This document shows, piece after piece, positions 1 through 8,368 of a DNA stretch of 64,000 nucleotides (the first letter of the stretch is position 1; the number at the start of each line of letters is the position of its first letter). Source of the stretch: Odontesthes bonariensis (Eukaryota; Chordata; Actinopteri; Atheriniformes; Atherinopsidae). The notes beneath the pieces were generated by a model, which searched no databases, was not told the DNA's origin, and saw only the letters and a program-made list of their open reading frames with translations. A program made the translations under genes and the position numbers. The stretch lies in the NCBI RefSeq assembly GCF_027942865.1, contig NC_134527.1, positions 8,100,976-8,164,975 on the forward strand. The letters are read 5' to 3'.

Positions 1-14
1 ACAAACAAGTAAAA

Positions 15-3000
15 ATGCCAAATCAGAATACAGAACAGCCACCCTCAACTGAGGCCACGGAGTTGCATTCAAGTCTATTAAAAAGCACTACCTCAGATTT
101 TGGAAGGGATCAGTTGCAGAGATCTGTTCCAGGTTCTCTCAATCCAGGACAGAGTAGACATGCTTTAGTCAGTTCACCTGTGTCAATTCATGCTGAAAGT
201 TTAGACTTACGAACGTCAGCTACTTTTGAAAGATGTCTTCAGAGTCAGGCAACATACTCCTCATTTAGCACAGGTAATTTATCTCGGCTATACTACTCTG
301 GTTCACTGCCATCAACTAACCCAGTGGCTTATAGTACGGGGAATATTCATTCTCTTGTGCAGAACCACATCACTTCTCCAGTCATGACCCTGCAGCCACA
401 TATTGGTGGAAGCAGTCCTTCCTTATTTGGAGAAACAAATCAGAACTATTATCAAGGTCAGTTGTCTGCATATGGCTTAAGTCCCTCCTATGATGAAAAT
501 CAGTGGATTCGTGAAAGTGCCCTATGGCAGCAATTTCAGAATGATTCACAGAATTATAATTTCCAGGTAGAGGATCAAGGGTACAGACCAAGCTTTGAAG
601 GGACTTCATTACCAACCTCTAGTCCTCACTGTAGCTCCTTAAATATCAATCAGACAGTTAACAACACGTCTTGGCAAGGTGTTGCACATCACCAAGAACA
701 TATGGAATCATATCTGTTTGAGGGATATACAAATGAAGATCCATATCCCAAAAGAACATTATGTAACAGTTATGAAGATTTGGGGAAAATGACCTATTCC
801 CCTAATGAGGAAGCTGTGTTGAATTTAACTACTCAGCACGGTAATGCTAAAGTTGGAAAATGGCATTCATTTAACAATGCTAGTTCTTACAGTTTGAATG
901 GCATTTCATATCATGAAGGCTATATCGAGGAAACTGCACCAAGCTTATCTTACTCTGCTAACTGGCAACATGGAATGGATAATGCAAATCTACAAAATGT
1001 TCACAGTAATGGCCCGATCCATCATGGTCCATTTAATTTGAATAGACCAGTAGATTCAGCCTGTCTTCTCGGTCCCAATATTGACATGGAAGACTCCCAT
1101 TATCTTGAAGACACTGAATGGTATCAGCAGTGGCTTGCTCTTTTGGAGCAAGGAATGTGGTGGCCAGCAGAAGATGGTGACTGTGGCTACTTTGTTTACA
1201 CAGATCATGAGTACATTTATGCCTTGCTTACAGATGCAGCAGGTGAATATGTGTATGCATGTGCACCGGAAGCCGAATCATGGGGAAATGGACAGAAATT
1301 AGAGAGTTTCCCCAGTGCTTGGCTGCACAATGAAATGGTTTCAGTCTGTGGATTTAAAATTCCACTTTACAATGAAGATGAGCTTCTTTGGCTTCCTGGT
1401 CAAGATCACAGTGATCCTCAGCTTCTTAATGCTCCCCTGGATTTGTCTGCTGCCTACATAAAAGGGAACCAACTCATGAATTTAAATCTTGAGCAATTTT
1501 CTCAAATGTTTGAAAATTCATTTCTGACACAAAGGCAGCAAGGTGCGGATTTCACATCTTACAGACTAAACAAAGTTAGGATGGACCCAAGACAGCCTCA
1601 TTATGTCTATGGGGATCCCTGTCAAGACATTATTGACCTTTCATGCCATAATAGAGATCGCATCGGCCCTAACTGGAACAACCAGGAAGTTAAGACATTT
1701 CTTGCTCAAAAGGTTTCTGTTTCCTTGAACTCTACTCCTGTAGAAAACTTAAATCAACAGCTACTTTATAATTGTTATATACCCAGCAAACAGCGGCGTT
1801 CATCTACTGCCGTGACCGTTAAACATGTAAATGATGTTTCAGAGGAAGAATGGAGGAAAAGAGTGTATCCAGTTGAAGAGTTGCCTAATCGTCAAGTGAA
1901 AAAGATTTCTTCCCTAATGTCTTCTTTTGTGGGAAAACCATCTCAGGTGGAATTGGACAAAACCAGCACAGCCCATCGTAATCAAGCCTCTGAAAAAAAT
2001 TCCAAGAACATTCTGTCATCAGGTTTCCAAAGTATCAAGTCTAAGATCATCAAAGAAGAATCTTCTGCTGTTGTGACCCAACCAGAGAGTGTTAAACAAC
2101 AAATGCAGAAGCCGGCCGTCACACAAGGAAGAATTTTGCCCACAATACCAACAACCACTCAAGCGACCCAGCCCTCCACATTCTCACAAACTACACAGAA
2201 GCCAAGACTTTCACGTCAGACTACCATGGCACAACAAGCAGTCCCACCAACGAAGCCCAGTGTCTCTGTGCCTTTAGGATCAAAAGAAAATCTTAACAAA
2301 TCTGCTCAACCCACACTTTCAGCTAATAAACCAGTGGACACGCCAGTGGATAAAACATCTGAACAACCACAGGCAGGCTTCATGAACTTTCTTAAGTCTG
2401 CAGTAGGAAAGGAAGAAGCCAAACCAGATTCCCAGACTAATTCTCAGACACCTCCCAATGAGCAAAGCAAAGCGGGTAGTACTACTTCCTTACCAGGCAG
2501 TGCCACTGCAAACAAGGAGACTACAGGAGTGTCAAATCTGTTCGGATCAATTAGCAGCTTATTTAATAATGATCCCTCTCCACCACAAAAACAGCAAATG
2601 AAACCTAGTGTTACAGAGAGTTCACTTTCATCAACCATTCAATCAAAGGGTATTGAGAGTGGCACGTCCCGGCTAGCGCAGAGCCAAAGTCTAAGCAAAA
2701 GCATATCACAAGTCACTTCTTCCACAAGTCCTGCAGTAAGCAAGTCAGAAACAATGCCACCTACAGGGCAGACAAAGCAGGAAGCAGGTAATAAATCATC
2801 CGGCGGACTGTTTGGATTTTCAATTGGCGAAATGCTGGCAGGACCAACACCAGCTGCACAGGCCAGCCCTGTGTCGCAAACATCTGCTTCAGCTACAGCT
2901 CCACAGGAAGAATCACTTGGTAAAAGTATATTGTCAATGTTTACAGCGCCGAGTCCTCAACAGGCTCCACCTAAAACCGGACCCATGCCTCAAACTAATC

Positions 3001-6000
3001 CACCAAGTGTGCCTCCACAACCTGCTCAACAGGAAACACTTGGTAAAAATTTATTATCAATGTTTGCAGGATCAAGTCCTCCTCAGCCTCCTAATCAAGC
3101 AAAGCCTTCTGCTGAGGCACCACAGCAGGGAACCATTCCCCCAAAAGACCCTCCATCTACAGGATTTCTTTCTATGTTTGGTGGTGCCAGCACACAACAG
3201 TCTCAAGCTCAGACAGGATCTTTTCTAGGAGGAATTTTGTCTGGGTCATCAAGTTCATCTGAAAGCCCAAGGACGGGACTGTTCTCCTTGTTTAGTGACC
3301 CCAGCCCCCCACAAACACAGCCACCAACTACTCCATCTCAACAAAGAGGAGCTCAATCTCAAACTCAGCAACGAAGGGAACCTCAGACACAATCTAAGCC
3401 ACAAGAACAACCTCAGTCACAAGGACAATCTGCTACCTCTGTTCTTGGCGGTATATTAGGCGGGTTATCTGCATCTAGTGAAAGTCCAAGAAAAAATTTG
3501 TTTTCTATGTTTAGTGGCCCCAGTACTTCTCAAACACAAGAAGCCAGTGGAAGTACAAACACGTCCTCTGCACCAAGGACAAATGCACCCAAAGTATCTG
3601 CGAAAAGTACCGTCTCTGTTGTTAACGATGTTGTGTCGCCACCACAGGAATCTCCCAATTCCTCATCTACCACCAAAGAACCACAACAACAAAGTTCTTC
3701 CCAAGTGTCATCTGATTCCAGCAGCCATATCCCAGAGCCAGCAAATGCTAGTGAAATGTCAAATGATCTCTCAGGTAGCAAAGCTAATTGTGACTCAAGT
3801 GAACTGCATGCAAGTCCATCCACTGGTGTTACTGTCACTATGACAAGTTCTAGTAAAGAAGATGCCATAATTAAAGATACAGATATTGCACCTGATGCAC
3901 CCAAATCAGAGTCCATTACTCTCCATACGGAAACGAGCACAACAAGTGCACCCCAGGATCCTGCCCCTCCTAAAGAACCACCAGCTTCTGGTCTGTTATC
4001 TATGATCAGTGGATCGGGCTCACATCCTCCATCTGCATCCAGTTTAATTTCAGATGGCCCAGGAAAAGGTTTGCTTTCTTTATTTTCTTCACCTGGCACT
4101 GAGCCTGCCACTAGCCATACTGAGCCGTCAGCAATAGGTGCTACACCTCCACCATCAGGCCCTAAGGATCAACCAGCCAGAGGTTTATTCTCTGTGTTTG
4201 GAGGTTCTGTTCCACAGCCCTCTTCACAGCCTGGAGGTTCTCTGTTAGGGTCAGTGTTTGGAGGTTCTTCACCCCAAACACCAGCCTCAGGAGGATCTTT
4301 ACTAGGTGGTTTATTTGGAGGGTCTGCACCGCAAACTGGTCCTCAAGTTGGTACCACTAAGACAGGGGGGTCTGTTCCTCAAACTGCAGGACCTCAGACA
4401 GGCTCTTCACTACTTGGTGGACTATTTGGTGGATCTGCTCCCCAGGCTGCTGGATCTCAAGCCGGGGCATCAATTTTGGGTGGGATTTTTGGAGGCTCAG
4501 CAGCCTCATCAACAATGCCTCAGACAAGTGGGCCAACTGCAACCCAAACCTCAACATCCCAAACTAATAGCTCAGTATTGGGAGGAATTTTGGGGGGCTT
4601 ATCTTCTCAAACTGCTTCTGCACAAACTGGTACATCTTTTCTGGGTGGCATTTTACCAGGAGCTGTTCCAAGTGAGACGCCTAGCAAAGGTTTGCTTTCA
4701 ATGTTTGGAGGACCTGCTCAAGCTGCACCCACTGCAACACCAACACCAACACATAACGATGGCAAGAAAGCTCTGCCTACAGCTTTGACTGACAGTACAT
4801 CAGGTGTAACTGCTCTGCCAAAGTCAACTGATGACAGCAAAACTGCTCCAACTAGTGCTGTAACAGATGTAACGGATACTGTCACCACAAATCTACAGCA
4901 ACCTGAGGGTACAGTTCAGGGTCCTGAAGCAAGCTTGTCCAAACCTGATGGCAGCCTCACTGAAGAAGTGAGTGGCCAATGTACTGAAAAGTCAAATGCT
5001 TCAGCTGAAGCTAGTCAGTCTAAAGAATCTGAAATCAGTGCACCAGCACCACCAGAGCTTGTAAGCGGTCAGATTCAAGATATAACACCTCCTAAAGTAG
5101 AAGAGGAAGCACCAGCCGCTAAAGATTCAGCAGCAGATGCAGTTACAGGCTTTATGTCTTCCCTGTTTAAACCAGCAGCTGCTCCCACTGAAGGTCCTCC
5201 ACAACAGCCGAATAACTCGTTCTTTGGACTTGGAGGGACAGCAACCCAAGCTCCTACTGGTCAGACTGGGGCATCACTATTAGGGGGGATTTTTGGAGGG
5301 TCTAACACCCAGTCAGCGTCTCCTCAGATGGGGGGATCATTACTGGGAGGTTTATTTAAAGGGTCTGCTCCGCAGTCTGGGCCTCAAACCACAGCATCTT
5401 CTACTGGAGGGTCAATATTAGGTGGGGTGTTTGGTGGAGGATCCACTGCCAAGTCTGCAGCTCCCCAGAGTGGTGGATCATTACTGGGTGGGATGTTCGG
5501 AGGAGCTGGAGGAACATCCCAGCCAGGTGGTTCTCTTCTTGGCGGAATGTTCGGAGGAACCGCTGGTCAAGCTGCAGGATCACAGGCTGGAGCATCAGTG
5601 CTTGGAGGCATAGGCGGATCTCTTTTTGGGGGAATGGGACAACCACCCAAGTCCTCTGAATCAGCACCACCAGAGTCAAAGGCGGCGCCTGTTGCTGCTC
5701 AAAAGCCACAGATTAAGAATGAAAATGTACCTCCAAAAGTTCCTCCATCTGGCTGTGAGAGTAGTACAAATAAGATGGAAAACGAACTAGTAAAATCTGA
5801 CAGGGGTAGCGCAATGGTATCTGAGACGGTTTGTCCAAAACCTTTTGCAGCCACAAGTGAGCCAATAAAAACTACAAATGACACCACTGATCACGTAGAT
5901 AACACTGAGAAAGTAAAGACAGCTGTTGATGAAGAGGTTATACATGAGAAGCCCATGGTTATTATTGGAGAGCCTGAGAGTAAAGAAAATGACAAATCAG

Positions 6001-6617
6001 TTCCACCTAATGACCAAGAGGCAAATACTAATTTTCCCAACAGTGCGGAACAACCTCAAGCAAAGTCTATGTTTGGTTTCATGTCGACACAGAGTGATGC
6101 AGGGAAATCTCTTGGATCCATTTTTTCGCCTGCAATGCCATCAGTTGCATCATCATTGCCCACAACACAAGGAGGTGGTGGTCTATTATCAGGATTAAAA
6201 TCCCTCTCTGGGGGCCTGTTTCAAGAGGAAAACTCAGGAAAACAAGAACCAACCACTTCACTATTTGGATCAAAAATAAGTTTTCCCTGGCAGGCAGAGC
6301 CACCCAAGTCACAAGCTGTTCCAGTTGTATCTCAACCCCAATCTAACAACAAATCAACAAGTGGTCAGACACATACTACACAAAAGGTTGCAACATCTGA
6401 TGCTCAAAAAACTGAACTGGTAGGTTCCACAGATGATCTAGAAACCCCCCAGATTTGCATCTCTGCTCCTGAAGTAGATCCTTCAGCATCCCTGACCCCA
6501 AAGGAGAAGGAAAGGCTTGTAGAAACAAACCCCTCTGCAGGTTCTGCTTCTGGAGTGCAGCTGGACAACCAGCCCAAGAGGGATCTATTGAATGAAAAAA
6601 GGCTAGTAGAAGCATAA
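15..6617 (+). CDS. unc13b: Giant exon ORF, probable long N-terminal linker of unc13b (Munc13-2), 5' partial
   Basis: A single uninterrupted frame of 2,200 codons. The 14 bases before the first ATG are also open in this frame, so the exon may begin left of the window. Residues ~1-350 are Ser/Asn/Tyr-rich. Residues ~365-465 form an aromatic segment beginning WYQQWLALLEQGMWW and containing GYFVYTDHEYIYAL, the part most likely to fold. Residues ~600-2200 are Pro/Gln/Ser-rich and carry about 30 short FG-type repeats such as GGSLLGGLFGG and LFSMFSGPS. I assign it to unc13b because it lies immediately upstream of two unmistakable unc13b linker exons on the same strand; I do not recognise it independently. 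The TAA at 6615 overlaps an AATAAA, so it could be a terminal exon. The only donor-like GT near the 3' end in phase with the next exon is weak (after 6307). It could also be a separate gene or an isoform-specific last exon. Confidence 0.65.
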   Translation: MPNQNTEQPPSTEATELHSSLLKSTTSDFGRDQLQRSVPGSLNPGQSRHALVSSPVSIHAESLDLRTSATFERCLQSQATYSSFSTGNLSRLYYSGSLPSTNPVAYSTGNIHSLVQNHITSPVMTLQPHIGGSSPSLFGETNQNYYQGQLSAYGLSPSYDENQWIRESALWQQFQNDSQNYNFQVEDQGYRPSFEGTSLPTSSPHCSSLNINQTVNNTSWQGVAHHQEHMESYLFEGYTNEDPYPKRTLCNSYEDLGKMTYSPNEEAVLNLTTQHGNAKVGKWHSFNNASSYSLNGISYHEGYIEETAPSLSYSANWQHGMDNANLQNVHSNGPIHHGPFNLNRPVDSACLLGPNIDMEDSHYLEDTEWYQQWLALLEQGMWWPAEDGDCGYFVYTDHEYIYALLTDAAGEYVYACAPEAESWGNGQKLESFPSAWLHNEMVSVCGFKIPLYNEDELLWLPGQDHSDPQLLNAPLDLSAAYIKGNQLMNLNLEQFSQMFENSFLTQRQQGADFTSYRLNKVRMDPRQPHYVYGDPCQDIIDLSCHNRDRIGPNWNNQEVKTFLAQKVSVSLNSTPVENLNQQLLYNCYIPSKQRRSSTAVTVKHVNDVSEEEWRKRVYPVEELPNRQVKKISSLMSSFVGKPSQVELDKTSTAHRNQASEKNSKNILSSGFQSIKSKIIKEESSAVVTQPESVKQQMQKPAVTQGRILPTIPTTTQATQPSTFSQTTQKPRLSRQTTMAQQAVPPTKPSVSVPLGSKENLNKSAQPTLSANKPVDTPVDKTSEQPQAGFMNFLKSAVGKEEAKPDSQTNSQTPPNEQSKAGSTTSLPGSATANKETTGVSNLFGSISSLFNNDPSPPQKQQMKPSVTESSLSSTIQSKGIESGTSRLAQSQSLSKSISQVTSSTSPAVSKSETMPPTGQTKQEAGNKSSGGLFGFSIGEMLAGPTPAAQASPVSQTSASATAPQEESLGKSILSMFTAPSPQQAPPKTGPMPQTNPPSVPPQPAQQETLGKNLLSMFAGSSPPQPPNQAKPSAEAPQQGTIPPKDPPSTGFLSMFGGASTQQSQAQTGSFLGGILSGSSSSSESPRTGLFSLFSDPSPPQTQPPTTPSQQRGAQSQTQQRREPQTQSKPQEQPQSQGQSATSVLGGILGGLSASSESPRKNLFSMFSGPSTSQTQEASGSTNTSSAPRTNAPKVSAKSTVSVVNDVVSPPQESPNSSSTTKEPQQQSSSQVSSDSSSHIPEPANASEMSNDLSGSKANCDSSELHASPSTGVTVTMTSSSKEDAIIKDTDIAPDAPKSESITLHTETSTTSAPQDPAPPKEPPASGLLSMISGSGSHPPSASSLISDGPGKGLLSLFSSPGTEPATSHTEPSAIGATPPPSGPKDQPARGLFSVFGGSVPQPSSQPGGSLLGSVFGGSSPQTPASGGSLLGGLFGGSAPQTGPQVGTTKTGGSVPQTAGPQTGSSLLGGLFGGSAPQAAGSQAGASILGGIFGGSAASSTMPQTSGPTATQTSTSQTNSSVLGGILGGLSSQTASAQTGTSFLGGILPGAVPSETPSKGLLSMFGGPAQAAPTATPTPTHNDGKKALPTALTDSTSGVTALPKSTDDSKTAPTSAVTDVTDTVTTNLQQPEGTVQGPEASLSKPDGSLTEEVSGQCTEKSNASAEASQSKESEISAPAPPELVSGQIQDITPPKVEEEAPAAKDSAADAVTGFMSSLFKPAAAPTEGPPQQPNNSFFGLGGTATQAPTGQTGASLLGGIFGGSNTQSASPQMGGSLLGGLFKGSAPQSGPQTTASSTGGSILGGVFGGGSTAKSAAPQSGGSLLGGMFGGAGGTSQPGGSLLGGMFGGTAGQAAGSQAGASVLGGIGGSLFGGMGQPPKSSESAPPESKAAPVAAQKPQIKNENVPPKVPPSGCESSTNKMENELVKSDRGSAMVSETVCPKPFAATSEPIKTTNDTTDHVDNTEKVKTAVDEEVIHEKPMVIIGEPESKENDKSVPPNDQEANTNFPNSAEQPQAKSMFGFMSTQSDAGKSLGSIFSPAMPSVASSLPTTQGGGGLLSGLKSLSGGLFQEENSGKQEPTTSLFGSKISFPWQAEPPKSQAVPVVSQPQSNNKSTSGQTHTTQKVATSDAQKTELVGSTDDLETPQICISAPEVDPSASLTPKEKERLVETNPSAGSASGVQLDNQPKRDLLNEKRLVEA
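2380..6300 (+). repeat. Degenerate FG/GLFG-like coding repeat array
   Basis: Within the giant ORF about 30 copies of a short Gly-hydrophobic motif are spaced roughly 15-60 residues apart in Pro/Gln/Ser/Thr linkers. Two flavours alternate: a [GK]-x-[LF]-[LF]-S-[ML]-F type (LLSMFAGSSPPQ, GFLSMFGG, LFSLFSDPSPP, LFSMFSGPS) and a GGS-[LI]-LGG-[LIMV]-FGG type (GGSLLGGLFGGSAPQ, GASILGGIFGGS, GGSLLGGMFGG). The second type is densest at about 4,220-4,660 and 5,260-5,640. Copies differ at the DNA level, so this is old or selected repetition rather than a fresh minisatellite. Confidence 0.85.
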
Positions 6618-7880
6618 TAAATGGTATCCCCCTTTACCATTTATGCTCCATTGACAGTTTGAAAAATGTATATCATGTCCAGCTCTGCAGTCCATTTTCT
6701 CTAGTTCAGCACGTCATTTTTGTTGTGTGTATTGTCTCTCCAGTGTCATATCTCACCTCAGAACAGAACTCCGAAAACAAAATTTACATATTGACATTAG
6801 CATGACGAATTCACGGCTACAGTAATTATGTTCGTCCTCTACAAAAATAATTCTTAAACAATTTTACATTCTTAAACATTTAAACTTAAACTGCTGACAT
6901 GTTACTTTTAGTTGTACTCCTTCTCTTAACTTTTTAATGTCTAACTGACAAAAATATGACCATTTTGTGGAGATGGATTCAAAGCAAGCATCGTTATGTA
7001 CAAGGACTATAAATAATGCAAATTTTGTTTGATCGTGGAGTTCTGATTTGATTTGCTCGTTATTTAACAGTATATAACGAGTAGTAATCCCATTTTGTAA
7101 CATTTAACCCAAAGTTCCTCATCCAGAGATATAAATGTGGTTATTCTGGATTCTACCCATACAAATTATATTAATTCCAAAAAGTTCAAACACACCAATC
7201 ATCTCTGCATATTTTATGGTCCACATCCATCTGTGTTTCAACCCCATGTCTCTGTTGGTTTACCAATTGTTGTGCACCGCACACATGTACATGATATGTG
7301 GAAAGTTTAAAAGGGACATGCTGAGAGTAGAATATGCAGATATAATTGTTTTTAAATTGTGCTTCTAGGGGTAGGTTAGCACTTTAAAGGGATTTCCTAT
7401 TTCACACCACTGAGTTTAACGTGCTCTTATTTGAGACATTTCAATTTAGAATTGCAGATCTAATGTTAGAAAGTCTATGCAGTGTATATTGCACTTGCAT
7501 TAATGCAGTTTTTCCCATTTTTGTTATTTTCAACATGCAGCAGCCTCCTTGCAAGGTTGAGTATCAATCTTAGGGCATGTTGTGGTGTGTGTATACAGAA
7601 CCAGTTCATTTAAAGATTGTTGACAAAACTAGACACTTACATAGTTTATGCAAAAACCCCACCCTCCTTAGCTGGAGGGTGGGGTTTATTGCACTCTAAT
7701 TGAAGTGTTGTTAAAAAAATAATCATTTAAACTATTCATTCATTAAAGAAGTTACTTTACCTTGATTCAACAATCCCCACCTGTTTGGCTTTTTGTTGTG
7801 GGAGAACATAAAGAACATAAATATGTCAAAATACATTTTCACCCATTCTGATTTTAAATTTTTCCTCTGTTGTCATGTAG
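6618..7880 (+). other. AT-rich non-coding stretch between giant ORF and linker exon, with a strong hairpin
   Basis: No credible coding exon is visible here. It is probably intron, or 3' UTR if the giant ORF is terminal. A perfect 14-bp stem with a 6-nt loop lies at 7654-7687 (arm AAACCCCACCCTCC, loop TTAGCT, then the exact complement). The acceptor TTGTCATGTAG of the next exon closes the stretch. A small bridging exon could be hidden here, but I could not identify one. Confidence 0.6.
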
Positions 7881-8174
7881 TCCAGTGCAAAGTAGCCGCT
7901 TTGGGTCATCGGGGAACTTGAGCCAGACCAGCTCCCAGCTTAGCGAGACTGGCCATGAGAGCACTGGAGGATCAGAGCTGGAGGAGTCCTTCCACTCCTT
8001 CCATAGCACTGGCTTACACCCATCCACTAACGGACAGCCATGCACAAATGGGCATCTTTCCGCCAATGGACATTCTACTGTCAGTGAGCAGGAGATGCAC
8101 AGGATGTCCCCTGAAGTAGAACATGGTTTGAAAAATGACCCTCCAGCAGAGAAAGGATCATTGAAACTTCAAAG
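7881..8174 (+). CDS. unc13b: unc13b linker exon, ubiquitous (ubMunc13-2) isoform
   Basis: The exon follows acceptor ...TCATGTAG and ends at donor AAAG|GTACCA. It reads PVQSSRFGSSGNLSQTSSQLS near its start, the Ser-rich linker motif that sits between the N-terminal C2A and the calmodulin site in Munc13-1 and ubMunc13-2. It enters with one base completing a codon and leaves two bases over, which joins exactly to the exon at 8278. The C2A exons are not in the window and must lie to the left. The rest of the exon is hydrophilic (ELEESFHSFHSTGLHPS), consistent with a disordered linker. Confidence 0.85.
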
Positions 8175-8277
8175 GTACCATTCTTGTTTATATTGTAATT
8201 CAGTAAGTGCTAAAAAGAGGATGCAAGGGAACCTGAGGCATTGTCTCTGTCTCTTTCTCTAAATCCATGTAACCCAG

Positions 8278-8368
8278 ATTCCACGATGCAGGGCCGCCAT
8301 TACCTTTTTCCCCATCCAGAATTCGTTGGTTGAAGGCCATCAATAAAGTCAGAGTTCAGCTCCGGGAG
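8278..8368 (+). CDS. unc13b: unc13b calmodulin-binding helix exon (ubMunc13-2 type)
   Basis: A 91-nt exon between ...GTAACCCAG and GAG|GTAAGC. It encodes FHDAGPPLPFSPS and then RIRWLKAINKVRVQLRE. The second segment matches the amphipathic Trp-anchored calmodulin helix of Munc13-1 and ubMunc13-2, which in those proteins links residual Ca2+ to vesicle priming. It ends in phase 0. It can therefore join directly to the common exon at 16020, giving QLRE-VRDVEPSV, and skip the 7.6 kb that holds the brain-isoform exon. Confidence 0.9.

Noticed and set aside
3530-4111. A 193-codon minus-strand open frame inside the giant ORF
   Set aside because: It is a shadow of the low-complexity plus-strand coding sequence, with no domain or start context.
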